From assembly GCA_934045905.1 (NCBI GenBank), contig OW203764.1, forward strand, positions 22,439,109 through 22,503,108: 64,000 bases of DNA, in the 5' to 3' direction. The stretch is from Leuctra nigra. Taxonomy: Eukaryota; Arthropoda; Insecta; Plecoptera; Leuctridae. Below, piece by piece: positions 10,986 to 23,901 of this stretch (positions are counted from its first letter, which is position 1; every line of letters starts with the position of its first letter). Below the pieces are notes generated by a model. It saw only the letters and a program-made list of their open reading frames with translations, was not told the origin of the DNA and searched no databases. Both the position numbers and the translations under genes were made by a program.

Positions 10986-13004
10986 ACAATTATCTTCCTC
11001 TACTGAACTGACAAAAATGTCAGAATTTATTCATATAAACAGAACAGGGAGAAAATAATGTTATGAGCAAAGAGATAGAGGTGGAAGTTGAAGCTCATTG
11101 AACTCAGTTGGTCGTAAATTTTTCTTGGAATAAAATTAATTCAGTAATTCATGAAATTAAATCAGTTTGTATAATAATACCGTATCAGAAATATATTGGA
11201 ATTCGGCACTTTTAAAGGCTCATTTTCATAACGAATTGATACATTCTCAATTTCCGCAAACATTCATTTTTTTTTTTTTTCAACCGAATGTTTGGACGAT
11301 TTCTTACGGTTTCTACTTTTCCTCGTCATCATTCTCGCCATCCATGACAGATGCGAACAAAATCAACTAATACAGCACCTCGCTTAGACACCATGTCTTC
11401 GAGAACTTTATATATAGGATCGACGAACGAATGGAATTGAACGACTTGCAATAAACTACGAGTGAGAAGTGTCCATTAAATGGCATATTTCCGTTTGCAG
11501 AATCAATAAGTGTTGTTGACAGAAGCGGTCAAACCGATGACACTCCAGCTATTGGAACATGTTCAATAAATTTAAAGACACTCTCATTTGAAGTTGAAAA
11601 TAGTTACTTTTATTGAGAAATTTATTATCGAATGCAGGTTTCAGTTATTCACAATAAGGGTTGAAGTTAAAGGAGTTTTAAGCTGTGAATGCTGTTTTAC
11701 TTTTGCCATCACTCTTTTACCAACACGCTGTTGACGCTACAAAGCGTGAACTTTCTGACCTGGCACTAACACAACCCAATGACAGCAGGTGCTCGTGAAC
11801 CGAAGTTGTTAAACCCGGTGCGATCAAAATGATGTCGCCATTTGAAACACGTCTGAGTGGCCAGTAGCAAAGTAATAGTCTCAATAATAAATAGGTACTT
11901 GAGACGGAGAAGAAAATTGATCCGACCTGACGAAATGAAGATAACTTTTCTAGAACTTTAACAGCGAGAGAAAGTTTAGGAATAATTTTATTTCCAACAC
12001 AATGTTAAAATGTAGGAATGTAAAAAGTGTCTGATCGGAAATAGCAGAACGGTGTGTCAGGGACAAAACGCTACTGGCTAAAAAATAAGGTAACTATTAT
12101 AATAATCTGCCTAAAGCTCGTGATACACATGAGAAATTCTATGCTTTTACTTCCATTTTATTACCATCGAAAAATCGTTTATGTGGAACGAAAGGAAATT
12201 TCCAATGTTCATAACGGAAATTCCATGAAATCTCTACGGATTCAAACATTCGAGAAGTGCATTCCTACAACGAGCTAACATTTTGTTACCTTCCGGCTAT
12301 TTATGTTGAAACGTTATATTATTGATGATCAATGTTTCAAACCTGGCACCTCCACCAAGATCAGAGACATTTAAAAAGGTTAATGGCTAGTTTTTCAAGG
12401 CTCTGTTAAGTCAGTACTCAGTTAATAAATGTAACAGATACTTAGTGATCATTCTAGAAATATAATTCGTTGCTGGTAAAACGGCAATATATACGTACTC
12501 AACTAGTTCAATTTAACTGTTGCATGTTATCGATTAGTTAGGATTGCACGTGACATTCGGATAACAGGACTTCCGAACAAGAGATGGAAGGTCTCCTTGG
12601 CATAAACAACTTCTTACAAGAATTGGTTATGAACAGTATAAACAGGAAGAAGAATCTCATTTATAATTGTATTTTATAAATAAATATTTCAGACAGTTTC
12701 AATTTCTATAATTATGTTCATTTTCGTCAGAGACGAAAGTAATTTATTAACTTTTAAAATCTGTCAATACTTGTTCATAAATAGCATTGTTGGGCTTCAA
12801 TTAGTAAAATTAGTTTTCACCCTGGTCACTGATATCTCGGAGAAAGAGAATTGGCGTAAAAATATTATCTTGAATGATATTATGAACGCCTACCTTCACA
12901 TTAAAATTGCCTAAAACAAATCATATGAATAAAACATTGCGATTTTTTTAATAACGTTGTCATAAAGTTGTTCGAAGTTGATTTTCTTATCTATATTTGG
13001 TTGT
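10986..13004. other. AT-rich intergenic stretch
   Basis: A T run at 11267-11280 and several short frames (11167, 12054, 12714) without recognisable products. No repeat is clear. Confidence 0.55.
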
Positions 13005-13190
13005 TCGTCCTGGCATTCCGCGTAGCGCTGGCTTGCTGGGTTCCACCCGGGGACTGGCGGGGAGCTATAAATACCAGCCCTCCCTCACCGTCAGTCGGCA
13101 GGCAGGCCGGGAAGGCGGGTGGGTCCGGGCACAAATGCAACACTGTGCCGGGGCACCTGGTCGAAGCGACCCCCCCCCCCCCCCTCTTTA
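13005..13190 (+). promoter_or_regulatory. GC-rich block with TATA box and initiator
   Basis: In a 185-base GC-rich block, TATAAATA lies at 13066-13073 and TCAGT, the arthropod initiator word, at 13091-13095. This puts the initiator A 27 bases after the first T of the TATA box, slightly closer than the usual 30 or so. A 15-base C tract (13170-13184) follows. Two frames read through the block, but neither product is recognisable. No downstream exon was found, so the transcript it would drive is unknown; it could be noncoding or a distant first exon. Confidence 0.4.
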
Positions 13191-13370
13191 CCCGACCTAA
13201 ACTGACACAGAATCATCATAACCTATTAGAATCATTGACGCGCAGGCTCATGCGCATGACACTTTTATTGAACGAGTCATATACGAGTAGTTTCATTCAA
13301 CTTTGTTGCTATTTTCATTCTAGTTATATCTTTACCGAAACGTTTTAAATTTTTCATGGCACAATAATTA

Positions 13371-13665
13371 TTTGAGTCATAATATTACATACAATTTTAT
13401 TGTGAACCGTAAACGTATAAGAAGAAACCAAGATAAATTATTCATATTATTTTATTGTGGTAATCAGCTATAGTTAGTGTTCCAATAATACAATGAGCTT
13501 TCATAATTATTTATCAATTATTCAAGTCGTAATATTATCTATTTTTTGTGACCTATAAACTGAAAAGACGAAACCAGGATATCTTATTTGTATTATTTTA
13601 TTGCGGAAATTGAATTGTTTTCAGCAATTGCGAGTGTTCCAATAATACATACAGTACGCTTTCAT
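13371..13665. repeat. Diverged tandem duplication, unit about 150 bases
   Basis: The segment from tttgagtcataatattac (13371) to gtgttccaataatac (13478) recurs as ttcaagtcgtaatattat (13521) to gtgttccaataatac (13634). Both share TATTATTTTATTG and a GAAACCA block. Divergence with small length changes indicates an old duplication. Confidence 0.7.
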
Positions 13666-15639
13666 GCTACACTTTGTCTCACAATACATTTTCCACAGAG
13701 TGCACTTCCAATGTCCTAAATTTACTGTTTTCGAACACAAATTTATTAGAGTCGCTATCGTGTAGCGTGTAGCCAAGACTAAAATGTAAAATATCTCTAG
13801 AAACTCCATTATAAGTCTTGAAATACGTGTATTAAAATTATACAACATACAAATAATCAATCAGATGATTGATGCATACACCCAGAATTATTAAATACCT
13901 ATAAATACAAAAAATAATAATGATTCAACTATTTACTTGGAACTTGATATCAATAACAATCTAGCTTCTAATAACCCATATAATAAATAATTTTATGTCT
14001 GAATAACATAAATTAAATACATTTAGGAGTTAAAACAACATTGTACTACTTAAAGGATGTTAAAATAAGTTTTATTTATTAGGTATAAACTATAAACACA
14101 CAAAAAACATCTAGCTCTTCCCTCATCACTCATTGGACATCACTCATTGGACATCACTCCTGGCACAAGTGAAGTATCTCACTCATCACTCAGCACTAAC
14201 ACCTGTTGTGCGGCACAAGTCGGGAAGGACCTTGGGCCAATGAAAGAATTGCGACGAGCAGTGATGTTTCTTGCATAAAACACGTGCGATGAGTGATGAG
14301 CTGTATTTTCACCCTCAGTTAAAGTTTGTCTCCAGTCTTGATCTTTGATCCGTGTAATACAGGCTGAACACGGTTGAACTGCATAACTAATCTTACGAAG
14401 GTTCTCTCTGTTTTCTGGAGAATAGATCAAACATATTTCAGTTCGCCTCAAGACTAGTGCACTTAGCTTGTGTGTTTATGCAATACTTCAGACGAAGACT
14501 ACTCCGGTCTCTATCAAGATGACAGAGAAACAGTCAAATCAGATGCTAATTCAACTGAGAACTCGCGCTACTGACCTTTATGTTAATAAAGTACGGAGGC
14601 GCTCCCAGGTATCAAAGAGCAGATTTTTATATGCGGATTTAGCGTTGCGGATGTACTTCATTTAAATAATTATTCTAAAATCTTTCCAAGGCATTTCTCT
14701 ATTACAAATGTCATAAATATACATCTTGACGTATATATCTAGAATATGAATAGATTTAACATTTTTTTTAGACAACATATTACAGTGAATGAAATTGAAT
14801 ATTTTTTATTAGCGATATAAAAAATATGCCATAAATCTAGAGGAAATACTTCGTCGACAGTGTATTTGGTTGGTAAAAGTTAAATCATGTTTCAATGTAT
14901 AAAATACTAGTACACTGAATTACTTCACTGGAATTACTTTGCTGCTGAACTTCTGAACCCCTTGTACCACATTGTTTTGTAAATTTCCTGAAAATACAAT
15001 TTGTAATATTGTTATATGAATCTCAGATATTCTGTTATATCTCGCACTGGAAAAGCAATAGGGTGGAAAGGATGTGCAGGAACGGAAATAATCTTCTTCC
15101 TAATATCAAAAAAGCAAACCACGCAATACCTACAGGTCACGTTTAGTTACCAAATATAATACAGGTTTCGGGCTCTTTCCTAATTGTATTACATTTTTTA
15201 TAGGTGAGTAATATTGTGAGCAATCATATAATTGTCCAATCAAAGATAGGACTTAATGTAAGACTTAAACTAGTTCATAATAGTTAAACACTTATAGGAT
15301 ATATAGTCTTGAATTTGAAATAGTCACTTCCAGGAGCAGAGATTCAGTAGCGATTCAGTCACACGTGACTTGAAAACAGACTCTAACTTCTAGTTCACGT
15401 TAGATATCTCCCAACACATCCTTTACCAGTTTGTCACCTCGATACTTTTCTAGATCAGACTTTTCCTGTCTGGTTAGGAATGAAGTCCTATATTCATTCA
15501 AGAAATCCCAGTGGTATTTCTCCCAGAGAAATAAGGTGGTCGATACCTAAAGACCACCATTCCCTGTTTCATTAATAAAAAAGAAGGTCGAATGACGTGA
15601 ATAGGTATCAAAGTTCAAAAGCTGAGATTTTTTACGAGT
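13666..15639. other. AT-rich intergenic stretch with a 14-base tandem array
   Basis: The unit CATCACTCATTGGA is repeated about two and a half times at 14124-14159, and the same words recur loosely to about 14190. Frames at 13621, 14179 and 14468 are unsupported. Confidence 0.6.
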
Positions 15640-15800
15640 TTGCAACGGATGACCCCTCTTTGCTCTCCGAGTGACAGCTTACGTCCGCCGAGTAGAACGC
15701 AATTAGAGAAATGGAGTGGACGCCCTACGTCGAAGCGCTCAAAGTGCTCTTGGAGAGTCGTTGATTGGTGGCCAAGAGGCAGGGGGGGGGGTATGTGTCG
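15640..15800. other. GC-richer segment
   Basis: A block with raised GC and a G10 run at 15782-15791. Opposing 76- and 73-codon frames overlap over its whole length, as expected from composition, and neither resembles a known protein. Confidence 0.3.
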
Positions 15801-17053
15801 GACGAACAAACTTTTACTTACTAAAAAAGCTGTCATAGAGCTTAAAAGTCAAATGCACAAGCTAATGTAGACGCTTTTTTTTGGCAATGCTGCAGACTAA
15901 ATAAAATTATGGAACATATGTCTCTAATATGTGGGAAAAATGAGAATGCAATTTAAAATATACATTTCATGAGATAAAAGTGAAAGGCTGGCAAGAACTT
16001 GTAGTAATGAAAGAAGGAGATGAAGAGTACGAAAATATTATCCTTATTCAAAAATCGTGTTTATAATTATTCCTGTAGTTCACCACCTGCTGATTTTAGC
16101 TCCAGCATGAGTACACAATTCCGTCTTCTGAATGGTCTATAATTAGTTTGTTTGGAACTGTTATCCGTCATTACACTCCAGAATTCCGCCGTGGTAGCTG
16201 AAGTTGTTGCGATTAAATTAGCGTGAGTAATACCAACACTGCACAGAACTTCAAACATTAGAGCAACTAACAAAACATTTATACAAATTATACCCAACAA
16301 TTTAAATAAATTAAGTTTAATGAGATTATTGAAGCGAAACTATAGGTAGAGGTTTTAAATTCAATAAAATTATAAAAAACGTCTAATTAAAACTTCCGGT
16401 TTTTCAGTGACCATCATTCAGAGTTTTATCACATTATTGACTGGACTCTAAACACGAACGAGTCTCATTGACGCCTAAACGCATCCCACAACACACATGT
16501 GTGTTGTGGGTTGCATATCTGATCTGATCTGTCACTTCCATCAGAATAACATACTCTTTTCAATCGTATTTTAAAAATAATACATTCATCATAATGCACT
16601 TTTTTACATTATAGACAATATAAAGAATAAACTCTGGATATGTCAAAACAATTCATGTCTGTTCTTTCAAAATGTCTTTCGCGGGAGTCTTATTCTGCAT
16701 AACCGACACGCAGGTTCATGAATATAAATATTTTCCATGTTGACAAGAAACAAGACTAAGAGTTGGAGATATATTCATTGCTGATTTCATTGTGACCTTT
16801 GTGTAGTAACTGAGTGTAAATGCAGGTTTGTAATGCATCATTTACCAAGTGTTCAACTACTTTAATTCGTAAGAAAATGTGTATTGTTTTTGTGAAATAA
16901 AAAGTAAATCTTGGTTTTATAAGAATCTTATCAAGATATTCAATTAATCAACTCCGTTCTATACTCGTCAAATTGTTTTCACCAGTTATTTGCCTGCTTC
17001 CTTTCTGTTTCCCGTGCATTTTATTCCGTTCTATTTGTTTATTTCTGTTCTCA
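15801..17053. other. AT-rich intergenic stretch
   Basis: Nothing coding. It includes the perfect palindrome listed separately at 16485-16510. Confidence 0.55.
16485..16510. repeat. Perfect 26-base palindrome
   Basis: The half-site CCCACAACACACA is followed directly by its inverse complement, with no spacer. No related element surrounds it. Confidence 0.95.
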
Positions 17054-17322
17054 ATTCATGGGCTGCATGTGATGTCATCTCATTGTTGAAGTCGCCATCT
17101 TAATGGCACGCAGAATAGCTGTGATTCTCTGCTTTTTGACGATATTTTATAGTTAATAAGTACCTGGGAAATTGTATAGGCTCCGGAGATATCTGTAGTA
17201 CGATGAAAAATCACTCACATTACAAAAATACATCGATTTGCCTCAATAAAGTTATAAATCTGACCCGCTGATATAAATTGCTGATATAAAACAAAAGAAG
17301 TTCGTGCAAGCTATGAATTGAA
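17054..17322. mobile_element. Inverted-repeat element, family P1, copy 1
   Basis: Left end CAATTCATGGGCTGCATGTG and, inverted, right end CGTGCAAGCTATGAATTG. The left third (GATGTCATCTCATTGTTG) matches the element at 61558-61841. Length is about 270 bases with no frame. Target duplications are not evident. Confidence 0.65.
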
Positions 17323-18248
17323 AAAAAACATAGAAAGAATTGGAATAATAAACTGCACCTATTATTAAGAATTGACAGGATGTTCCTTTGTTCGGTCGAA
17401 AGGACATTTCTCAGAGTCGTCAATCGGGGACTTTCAGGAAGTTTCTACAGTAAACATACAAAGTTACAAAATGGCAAAATCACAAACAAATCATAATATT
17501 ATTATGCTCTTTAAGATAAATTATTGAAAGTATTTTTCGAAATGAAATATGATTTACGGATATCGGATTTCGTAAGATATATGATGCACAGAAAAGAGTT
17601 TGATATAGGATTTCTCTGACTGTGGTGAACGAAGGAAGAGAGACACGAATATATGTCATCTTCAATAATACGGAACTTTAGAAAAACAACTCCTGACAAC
17701 TTAAGTCACTTCTTTGCTTTATTGTAACACAATTCAAAACGTATGAGTCTTATTAGATTCAGAGGTACTTTTCAAGAGTATTACATTTCTGTTTCTCGGG
17801 ACCATTTGATTACATTTCAACAAAAATGCAGGAAGTGAGCTCATCCGGACGTTACTTCGGTCATAGCTTCGGTACTCATACTGTGGCACTTGCTTTGTTT
17901 GTATTTTGTTTGAGGGGTTTTAATTTTGAATGTATCACCATCATGACCCAATAATTCTTGAAATTATTACTGATTCATAAGTTATGATTTGAGAAAAAGC
18001 AATAGGTAATAATTATTATATAATATTAACTTGGATGACACGAAATCTGATGGAGATATGAAATTTTTAATTAAATAATATCATACCAGAGAAGACATGC
18101 ATAATTTATTTTTAGCAACATCATTGGGTTAAAAAATAACTGAACCGAAATGCACCGCAGCTTGATCACTTGCGAATTATTGTGATTTGTTTTCACCCCA
18201 GAGTGTCATGTACAGCGCATGAACAATAATGTCTACATCAACGCATTA
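17323..18248. other. AT-rich intergenic stretch
   Basis: Two overlapping minus frames (17480-17699) are reading-frame shadows of each other. No repeat was recognised. Confidence 0.55.
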
Positions 18249-18448
18249 AGCTGGCTTTCCATGATCCGTCATCTTCCGTCAACGTCCGACACCGTCCGAC
18301 GAAAACGACCACGTGACCCGTCTCGACCAATCCCTCACCGTCCGAGATTTTTGAGGATGGCTCTGATTGGTCGAGACGGGTCACGTGGTCGTTTTCGTCG
18401 GACAGTGACGGACGTTGACGGAAGATAACGGAGCATGGAAAGCCAGCA
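18249..18448. mobile_element. Long-terminal-inverted-repeat MITE with TTA target duplication
   Basis: About 84 bases at the left (from AGCTGGCTTTCCATG) are inverted at the right end, with about five differences and a spacer of about 32 bases. TTA precedes (18246-18248) and follows (18449-18451) the element, the size of duplication made by PIF/Harbinger transposases. The ACGACCACGTGACCCGTCTC word lies in both arms. The 69-codon frame at 18219 is the palindrome read through. Confidence 0.85.
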
Positions 18449-20283
18449 TTACACTGCGCGTTTTCCTTGTTTGTATTATGGTGGTTTTTGAATAATTAAC
18501 TTCGCTGTAAAAAGTAAATTTAATTTCACCCTGAAACCATATCCATGACATTTGCAATGGCAGAATTTTTAAAAGTTAATATACTCTCTCCCCTAAACAA
18601 ACAAACTCCCAAATAAAGCACGAGGCACCTATATTTATTCTACCCAGGCATCATTGCTGCTGTGTAAGTAAGCAAACGACGAATACAGCATGGCGTGTTG
18701 TGCAGAAAGCGATTCCCAAGGCGGTCCTAACCAAATACAATTTGAGACGAGACGAAACATTATCAGAGGCAGCCTGTGGAGCGGAATATTGACTCGGATG
18801 GAAGACGCGATGAGATGGATTCGAAGAAAATAAAAACTCTGCGGATAATGGCGTCAAATTTGAAACGAATCGATCGACCCACTGACTTATCTTATGACGT
18901 CTCATCTCCTTCCGTCAAGAGCTTTGGATATATTTGTCACAGGAGATATGATCCGTGAAAATGTCATAGGTTGAAAATACATCGCCCCGTTCTTTTAGTC
19001 TTCTATCTCAGATTTTGAAATGCAGTGGTAAATAAATACTCTTGAATATAAAATGGAATGTACGTTTCTTTTATTGAATAAATGTGAAAGTATGAAGTAA
19101 AGTTTAAAATTTAAGCAAATACTACTTTTCAAATAATAAAGTATTCAATGAAAGATTGAAATGAAAAGTTAATGTACGGAAACAGTTGCAACCTTTTCAT
19201 TAGATTGTACTATTCGAGACGCAACCATCTAGTTCTAAACGCATATTACTTTTTCATGTTTTGACATTGTAATGGTTTGCTTATGGAAAACCTGTAAAAG
19301 TCGGGAACAACATTTGGACATGACTGTACACAATTGATGAAATAAGATAGTTCGATCTCTGACTTTTCAAATACTGAGAAAATTCATACGTCTTCAGAGA
19401 CTTGCTCAAATCCACTCATTTCCCTTTCCCTTTCATACAAGAACCTTAAGAACCTTACCACAGTCATCGTGCCCCCATAAAAAGTTAAATTAAAATATCG
19501 TATACGATATTTTACATAATATGTACTTCTTCCTTGAAGGTAAAAATATCATATATCACAGAAGCAAAAGTGCTCAATCGGCGGAGTTTACTAAAGATAT
19601 ACAACATTCTAGTCTGTTTGCACAATATGTAATAATGTATATTTCACATTTCTTAGAGTCGTTAATGATGATAAGGATCAGTATAGTTAGATCGTTTATA
19701 AGTAATTTATGCTTGTTCTATAAACGCTATTAGCTCACTTTGTGGTTTTCATTATTTAACGTTATCCGTCAAAAGCGAGGGCTGGAGTTCTCAATAATGC
19801 AACAGGCCACCACAAACCGTCAAGTTTCGTTTCCCTAGTGCCAAGTTTCAAAGAGATCAGTTTAAAATTGCGCCATTTGTGAGTGTTTGCTGGGACTCTT
19901 ACTGGCTAATGTATAAATGTGAAGGTCTGCGATTTAGATCCGGTTTCAATTACAGTAGCACAGCTTGTGGTGACTGGAAGAAGATCAGAGTTGAGTAAAT
20001 ATAATCAAATTTAGCAAATATAATTTAAAATGAGATTTATTTTTTGTGCTTCCAATGATGGAGTTAATGATAAACAGGAAAATGAGAATGTTACTAATTT
20101 GTATAGAGGAATTCCTGCTCATAAAGTTATGTGTACGAGAAGGGTTCCCAATAAAACATCATCATTAAGAAAGAATAAAGAGTACTCCAGGTATTAATAA
20201 CTATTGTGAACTCTTCTTTGTAGTTCAATTTATGCACAGATATTCCCTGTGCTGCTCGAGCCTTCAAACACATGATGTTCACT
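18449..20283. other. AT-rich intergenic stretch
   Basis: Contains the perfect 22-base palindrome at 19492-19513 (half-site AAAATATCGTA). Short frames at 18651-18958, 19521 and 20030 are unsupported. Nothing else was recognised. Confidence 0.55.
19492..19513. repeat. Perfect 22-base palindrome
   Basis: AAAATATCGTA followed directly by its inverse complement TACGATATTTT. Confidence 0.95.
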
Positions 20284-22586
20284 GCTTTTACTTGTTACCT
20301 AATAATAGTCCGGTAGCTAAGCACTTAAACTATGCATTTTGTGATAAAGCTCACAGCTCTTGCAAATATCTCAATTGGACCCTCCTGAACATTTCTGGAA
20401 GAGAGGACATTTGATTCGAGCGTGCAGGTTCAAGATGGCGACCTATTAAACATGGCGTCAACTGCTTTTATATTATTGGCAATATCTTGGCTCCCATTTG
20501 TCCGATTTTACTTTTCATTATCTCAAATTGAAGCTGAATGACGTCTTCATCTTTTCTATAATAAGTGTAATCATCATATCTCTCAAGGGTATTGAATTAT
20601 ATTTAAAGTTAAGTACAAGGTGACACTTCGAGGTTCATTTTTCTTCTTTGGATCCTATTTATATTGTTGTCTGTGAATCTACGAAAAATGTTTTTCAAAT
20701 AAAATGTTCTGCAAATTTCATAAGATTTCATTTGGTATGCTTTGTTATTGATATAAAGTAAACAGAAGCGGAGATAATGTGCATTAAACATGCTAGGATA
20801 TGAATACTTGACCTCTGACAATTCATCAAGTATTTTTTTAGTAGGTACTTTGGACTGTGCCCGGAAGGTCTGAAAGTGATTTTGGGTACCTCAAGGTACG
20901 CACATTACACTTTCACTAGTTTGACATCTGCCTTTTGGGGCAACAACCCCCCAGTGGTCGCAAATGGTGATTTTTGGGGTATTTAGCAATCCGTTTTTTG
21001 TGAGGTAACGGGGCAAAATAATTGCAATCAGTTGGCATATTTCAATAAAGGATGCCATTTTGATATAAACCCATATTTTTTTTGTTAAAGGGCAATACCC
21101 TTAATTCAAATTTTTGAAATTTTTGAAATTGGGGGAAAATTACCCAAAATAGTTTTGATGGCAGTTAATCTCTTCGCAATAAAAAGTTGTTCATGAATAT
21201 GTCATCAAGATTGCAAAATGTTGTGTTTACAATCCGTTTTAATGGGATTAAGTCGCTTTTATGGGGGTATATTGGTAATTATCGGGAAAAAATATTTTTT
21301 TGAGGGCCAAATGTATTTTTTTTTCTATATTACAAATAGGTATGACATTAGTGAACATATTACTATATTTTTTGTAGGGGTTAAACAATTACTTCAATAT
21401 TTTCACAATATATTAATGCTTTAATGGACTTAGAATAGGTAGTCATTTTTATTATTAAAAATGGTGTCAAATAATGGTTCACCCCTAGAAAAAATATATT
21501 AATATGTTCACTTGCCACTCATACCTATTTATAATGTAAAAAAATGACATTTGGCCCTCAAATAAATCATACTTTTCCCGAAAATTACCATTAATATATA
21601 CCCATAAAAGCCACTTAATCCCATTAAAATGGGTTGTAAACACAAAATATAGCAATCTTGATGACATATTCATGAACAACTTTTTATTGCGAAGATATTA
21701 ACTGCCATCAAAACTATTTTGGGTAATTCCCCCCCAATTTCCAAAATTTCCAAAATTTTGAATTAAGGGTATTGCCCTAACAAAAAAATATGGGTTTATA
21801 TCAAAATGACATCCTTTATTGAAATATGCCAACTGATTGTAAAATTTTGCCCCGTTACCACACAAAAAAACAGATTGCTAAATACCCCAAAAATCTCCAT
21901 TTGCGACCACTGGGGGGTTGTTGCCCCAATAGGCAGATGTCAAACAAGTGAAAGTGTAATGTACGTACCTTGAGGTACCCAAAATCACTTTCAGACCTTC
22001 CGGGCACAGTCCAAAGTACCTAATAAAAAAATACATGATGAATTGTCAGAGGTCAAGTATTCATATCCAGCATGTTTAATGCACATTATCTCCGCTTCTG
22101 TTTACTTTATATCAATAACAAAGCATACCAAATGAAAGCTAAGGAAATTTGCAGAACATTTTATTTGAAAAACATTTTTCGTAGACTCACAAACAACAAT
22201 ATAAATAGGATCCAAAGAAGAAAAATGAACCTCGAAGTGTCACCTTGTACTTAACTTTAAATATAATTCAATACCCTTGAGAGATATGATGATTACACTT
22301 ATTATAGAAAAGATGAAAACGTCATTCAGCTTCAATTTGAGATATAGAAAAGTAAAATCGGACAAATGGGAGCCAAGATATTGCCAATAATATAAAAGCA
22401 GTTGACGCCATGTTTAATAGGTCGCCATCTTGAACCTGCACGCTCGAATCGAATGTCCTCTCTTCCAGAAATGTTCATGAGGGTCCAATTGAAATATTTG
22501 CAAGAGCTGTAAGCTTTATCACAAAATGCATAGTTCAGGGGATTTTTGACCCTTAACTACCGGACTATAAGAGATGTAACAAAAAG
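20284..22586. mobile_element. Foldback element with arms of about 1.1 kb
   Basis: The segment from about 20284 to 21394 is repeated in inverse complement from about 21468 to 22586. Matching landmarks are GCGTGCAGGTTCAAGATGGC (about 20420 and, inverted, 22440), ACCCCCCAGTGGTCGCAAAT (20946; inverted near 21900), and the CATATTCATGAACAACTTTTT region. A spacer of about 75 bases separates the arms. Arm divergence is a few percent by eye. Similar 70- and 60-codon frames occur in both arms (20609 minus, 22072 plus), but they have no recognisable family and probably persist because the arms are copies. This is a foldback-type transposon or a tail-to-tail pair of one repeat. Confidence 0.85.
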
Positions 22587-23501
22587 GGCCGGAAGGAAAT
22601 CCCATTGTTAAGGCAAGATAATGACACACACATTGCAGTACAAGTTTCACTCCTGCTCGATCCAATCGACTCTTTCCTATCTCATTAAAATAAAAGTATG
22701 CTTGTTTTGAACTTTAGCAAATTCAGTTCTTCTCCAATGCAAAACAAAACCTTCAATGAATACAAAAGTACCTGCAATTATGAAGGTCTCCCCCCTGTCA
22801 CTCTTTTGCATCATGACGTTCGAACTTTTTGTTTATCTCGACGCAATTTAATTCACATCAATACAGTGAGTAGTAATATAGAAATATAAATATAGCTAGT
22901 CTGCAATACAAGCCTATTTCCATATCAAAATTATATTGCCTGAAGGTAGTAACAACAAAACGCTAGAAATTGAAATGCGACTGTTTTTAGTCGTCCTGGA
23001 ATCGATTGAATTGTGCGAGGACCGGAAATTTGAGTTCCTGTGAGCAGAACGTGATGGCCGTGGAGGAAGAGTTCGCTCTTCGGCAATCTGATGACAGTGT
23101 TGATGAGTCGATCGATCGACTCGAGATTTCAGCGAAATCAATTCTCGCTTCTAACCGATATTGCGAACTTATCTTCCGCTGGAACTTGCAGAAGGGACGG
23201 GAGATAATATTAAAATAAACGTAATTAAAGCAGATTTTAATTAAGTGAGTGACAATTAAATAAGAATGGCCAGGCTTTTGTCGGTATGTTAGTCTGGTGA
23301 CTAGAATTTAATGATTATGTAGAAAACAATCAATTATATTTAACAGCCACAAAACATTGGCAGTGAATTAAATCATTGATAATATTGCATCGCATATAAT
23401 ATTGCATAATATTTTATCCTACTCCATAAAATGTTTGGAAAGGTGCTTTATATATAATAAAGTATGCTGTGATTTTAAAAAAAATACTCGATTTTTATAA
23501 A
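22587..23501. other. Intergenic stretch with one unresolved frame
   Basis: A plus frame at 23054-23218 (from an internal ATG) reads an acidic helix-like product beginning MAVEEEFALRQSDDSVDE. It overlaps a minus frame of equal length and matches no family I know. A TCGATCGATCGA word lies at 23108. The rest is AT-rich. Confidence 0.35.
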
Positions 23502-23625
23502 GCTGGTTTTACACCTCACGATAGACGACACACGAATTTGCGCGCGATTTCCGTGCAAATAGCCACTCCACAGTGGGCCTGCTATTCGTACGAAAATCGT
23601 GCACGATTATCATGCTGCATTAGTT
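23502..23625. mobile_element. Degraded MITE-like palindrome
   Basis: CGCGCGATTTCCGTGCAAAT (from 23540) is imperfectly inverted around 23581-23605 (GCTATTCGTACGAAAATCGT). The left edge AGCTGGTTTTACACC resembles the edge of the MITE at 18249. Confidence 0.5.
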
Positions 23626-23901
23626 CACAGTCGTAAAATTAAATGGACACAAAAATGAGAGCAAGAATAGGCAAATAAGTGAAATAAAAGCTTCCACTGA
23701 CATTATTTAAAAATTGTTTTCAGTTTCCCATATGAATATGACATTGTTTGCACTTCATGATGTTTGTTATAAAATTAAATAAAATTTAGCAATTCATTTC
23801 TTAAGTTACGGCTTACACAATAAGTATACCGAAAACCTTACGACGCTATAGATTGACATCTAAATAGCTCCTTTCATTTTATCAACTCTATACCAGCCTT
23901 A

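Noticed and set aside
20609..22254. Matching 60- to 70-codon frames in the two foldback arms
   Set aside because: Their similarity follows from the arms being inverted copies; the product has no known family.
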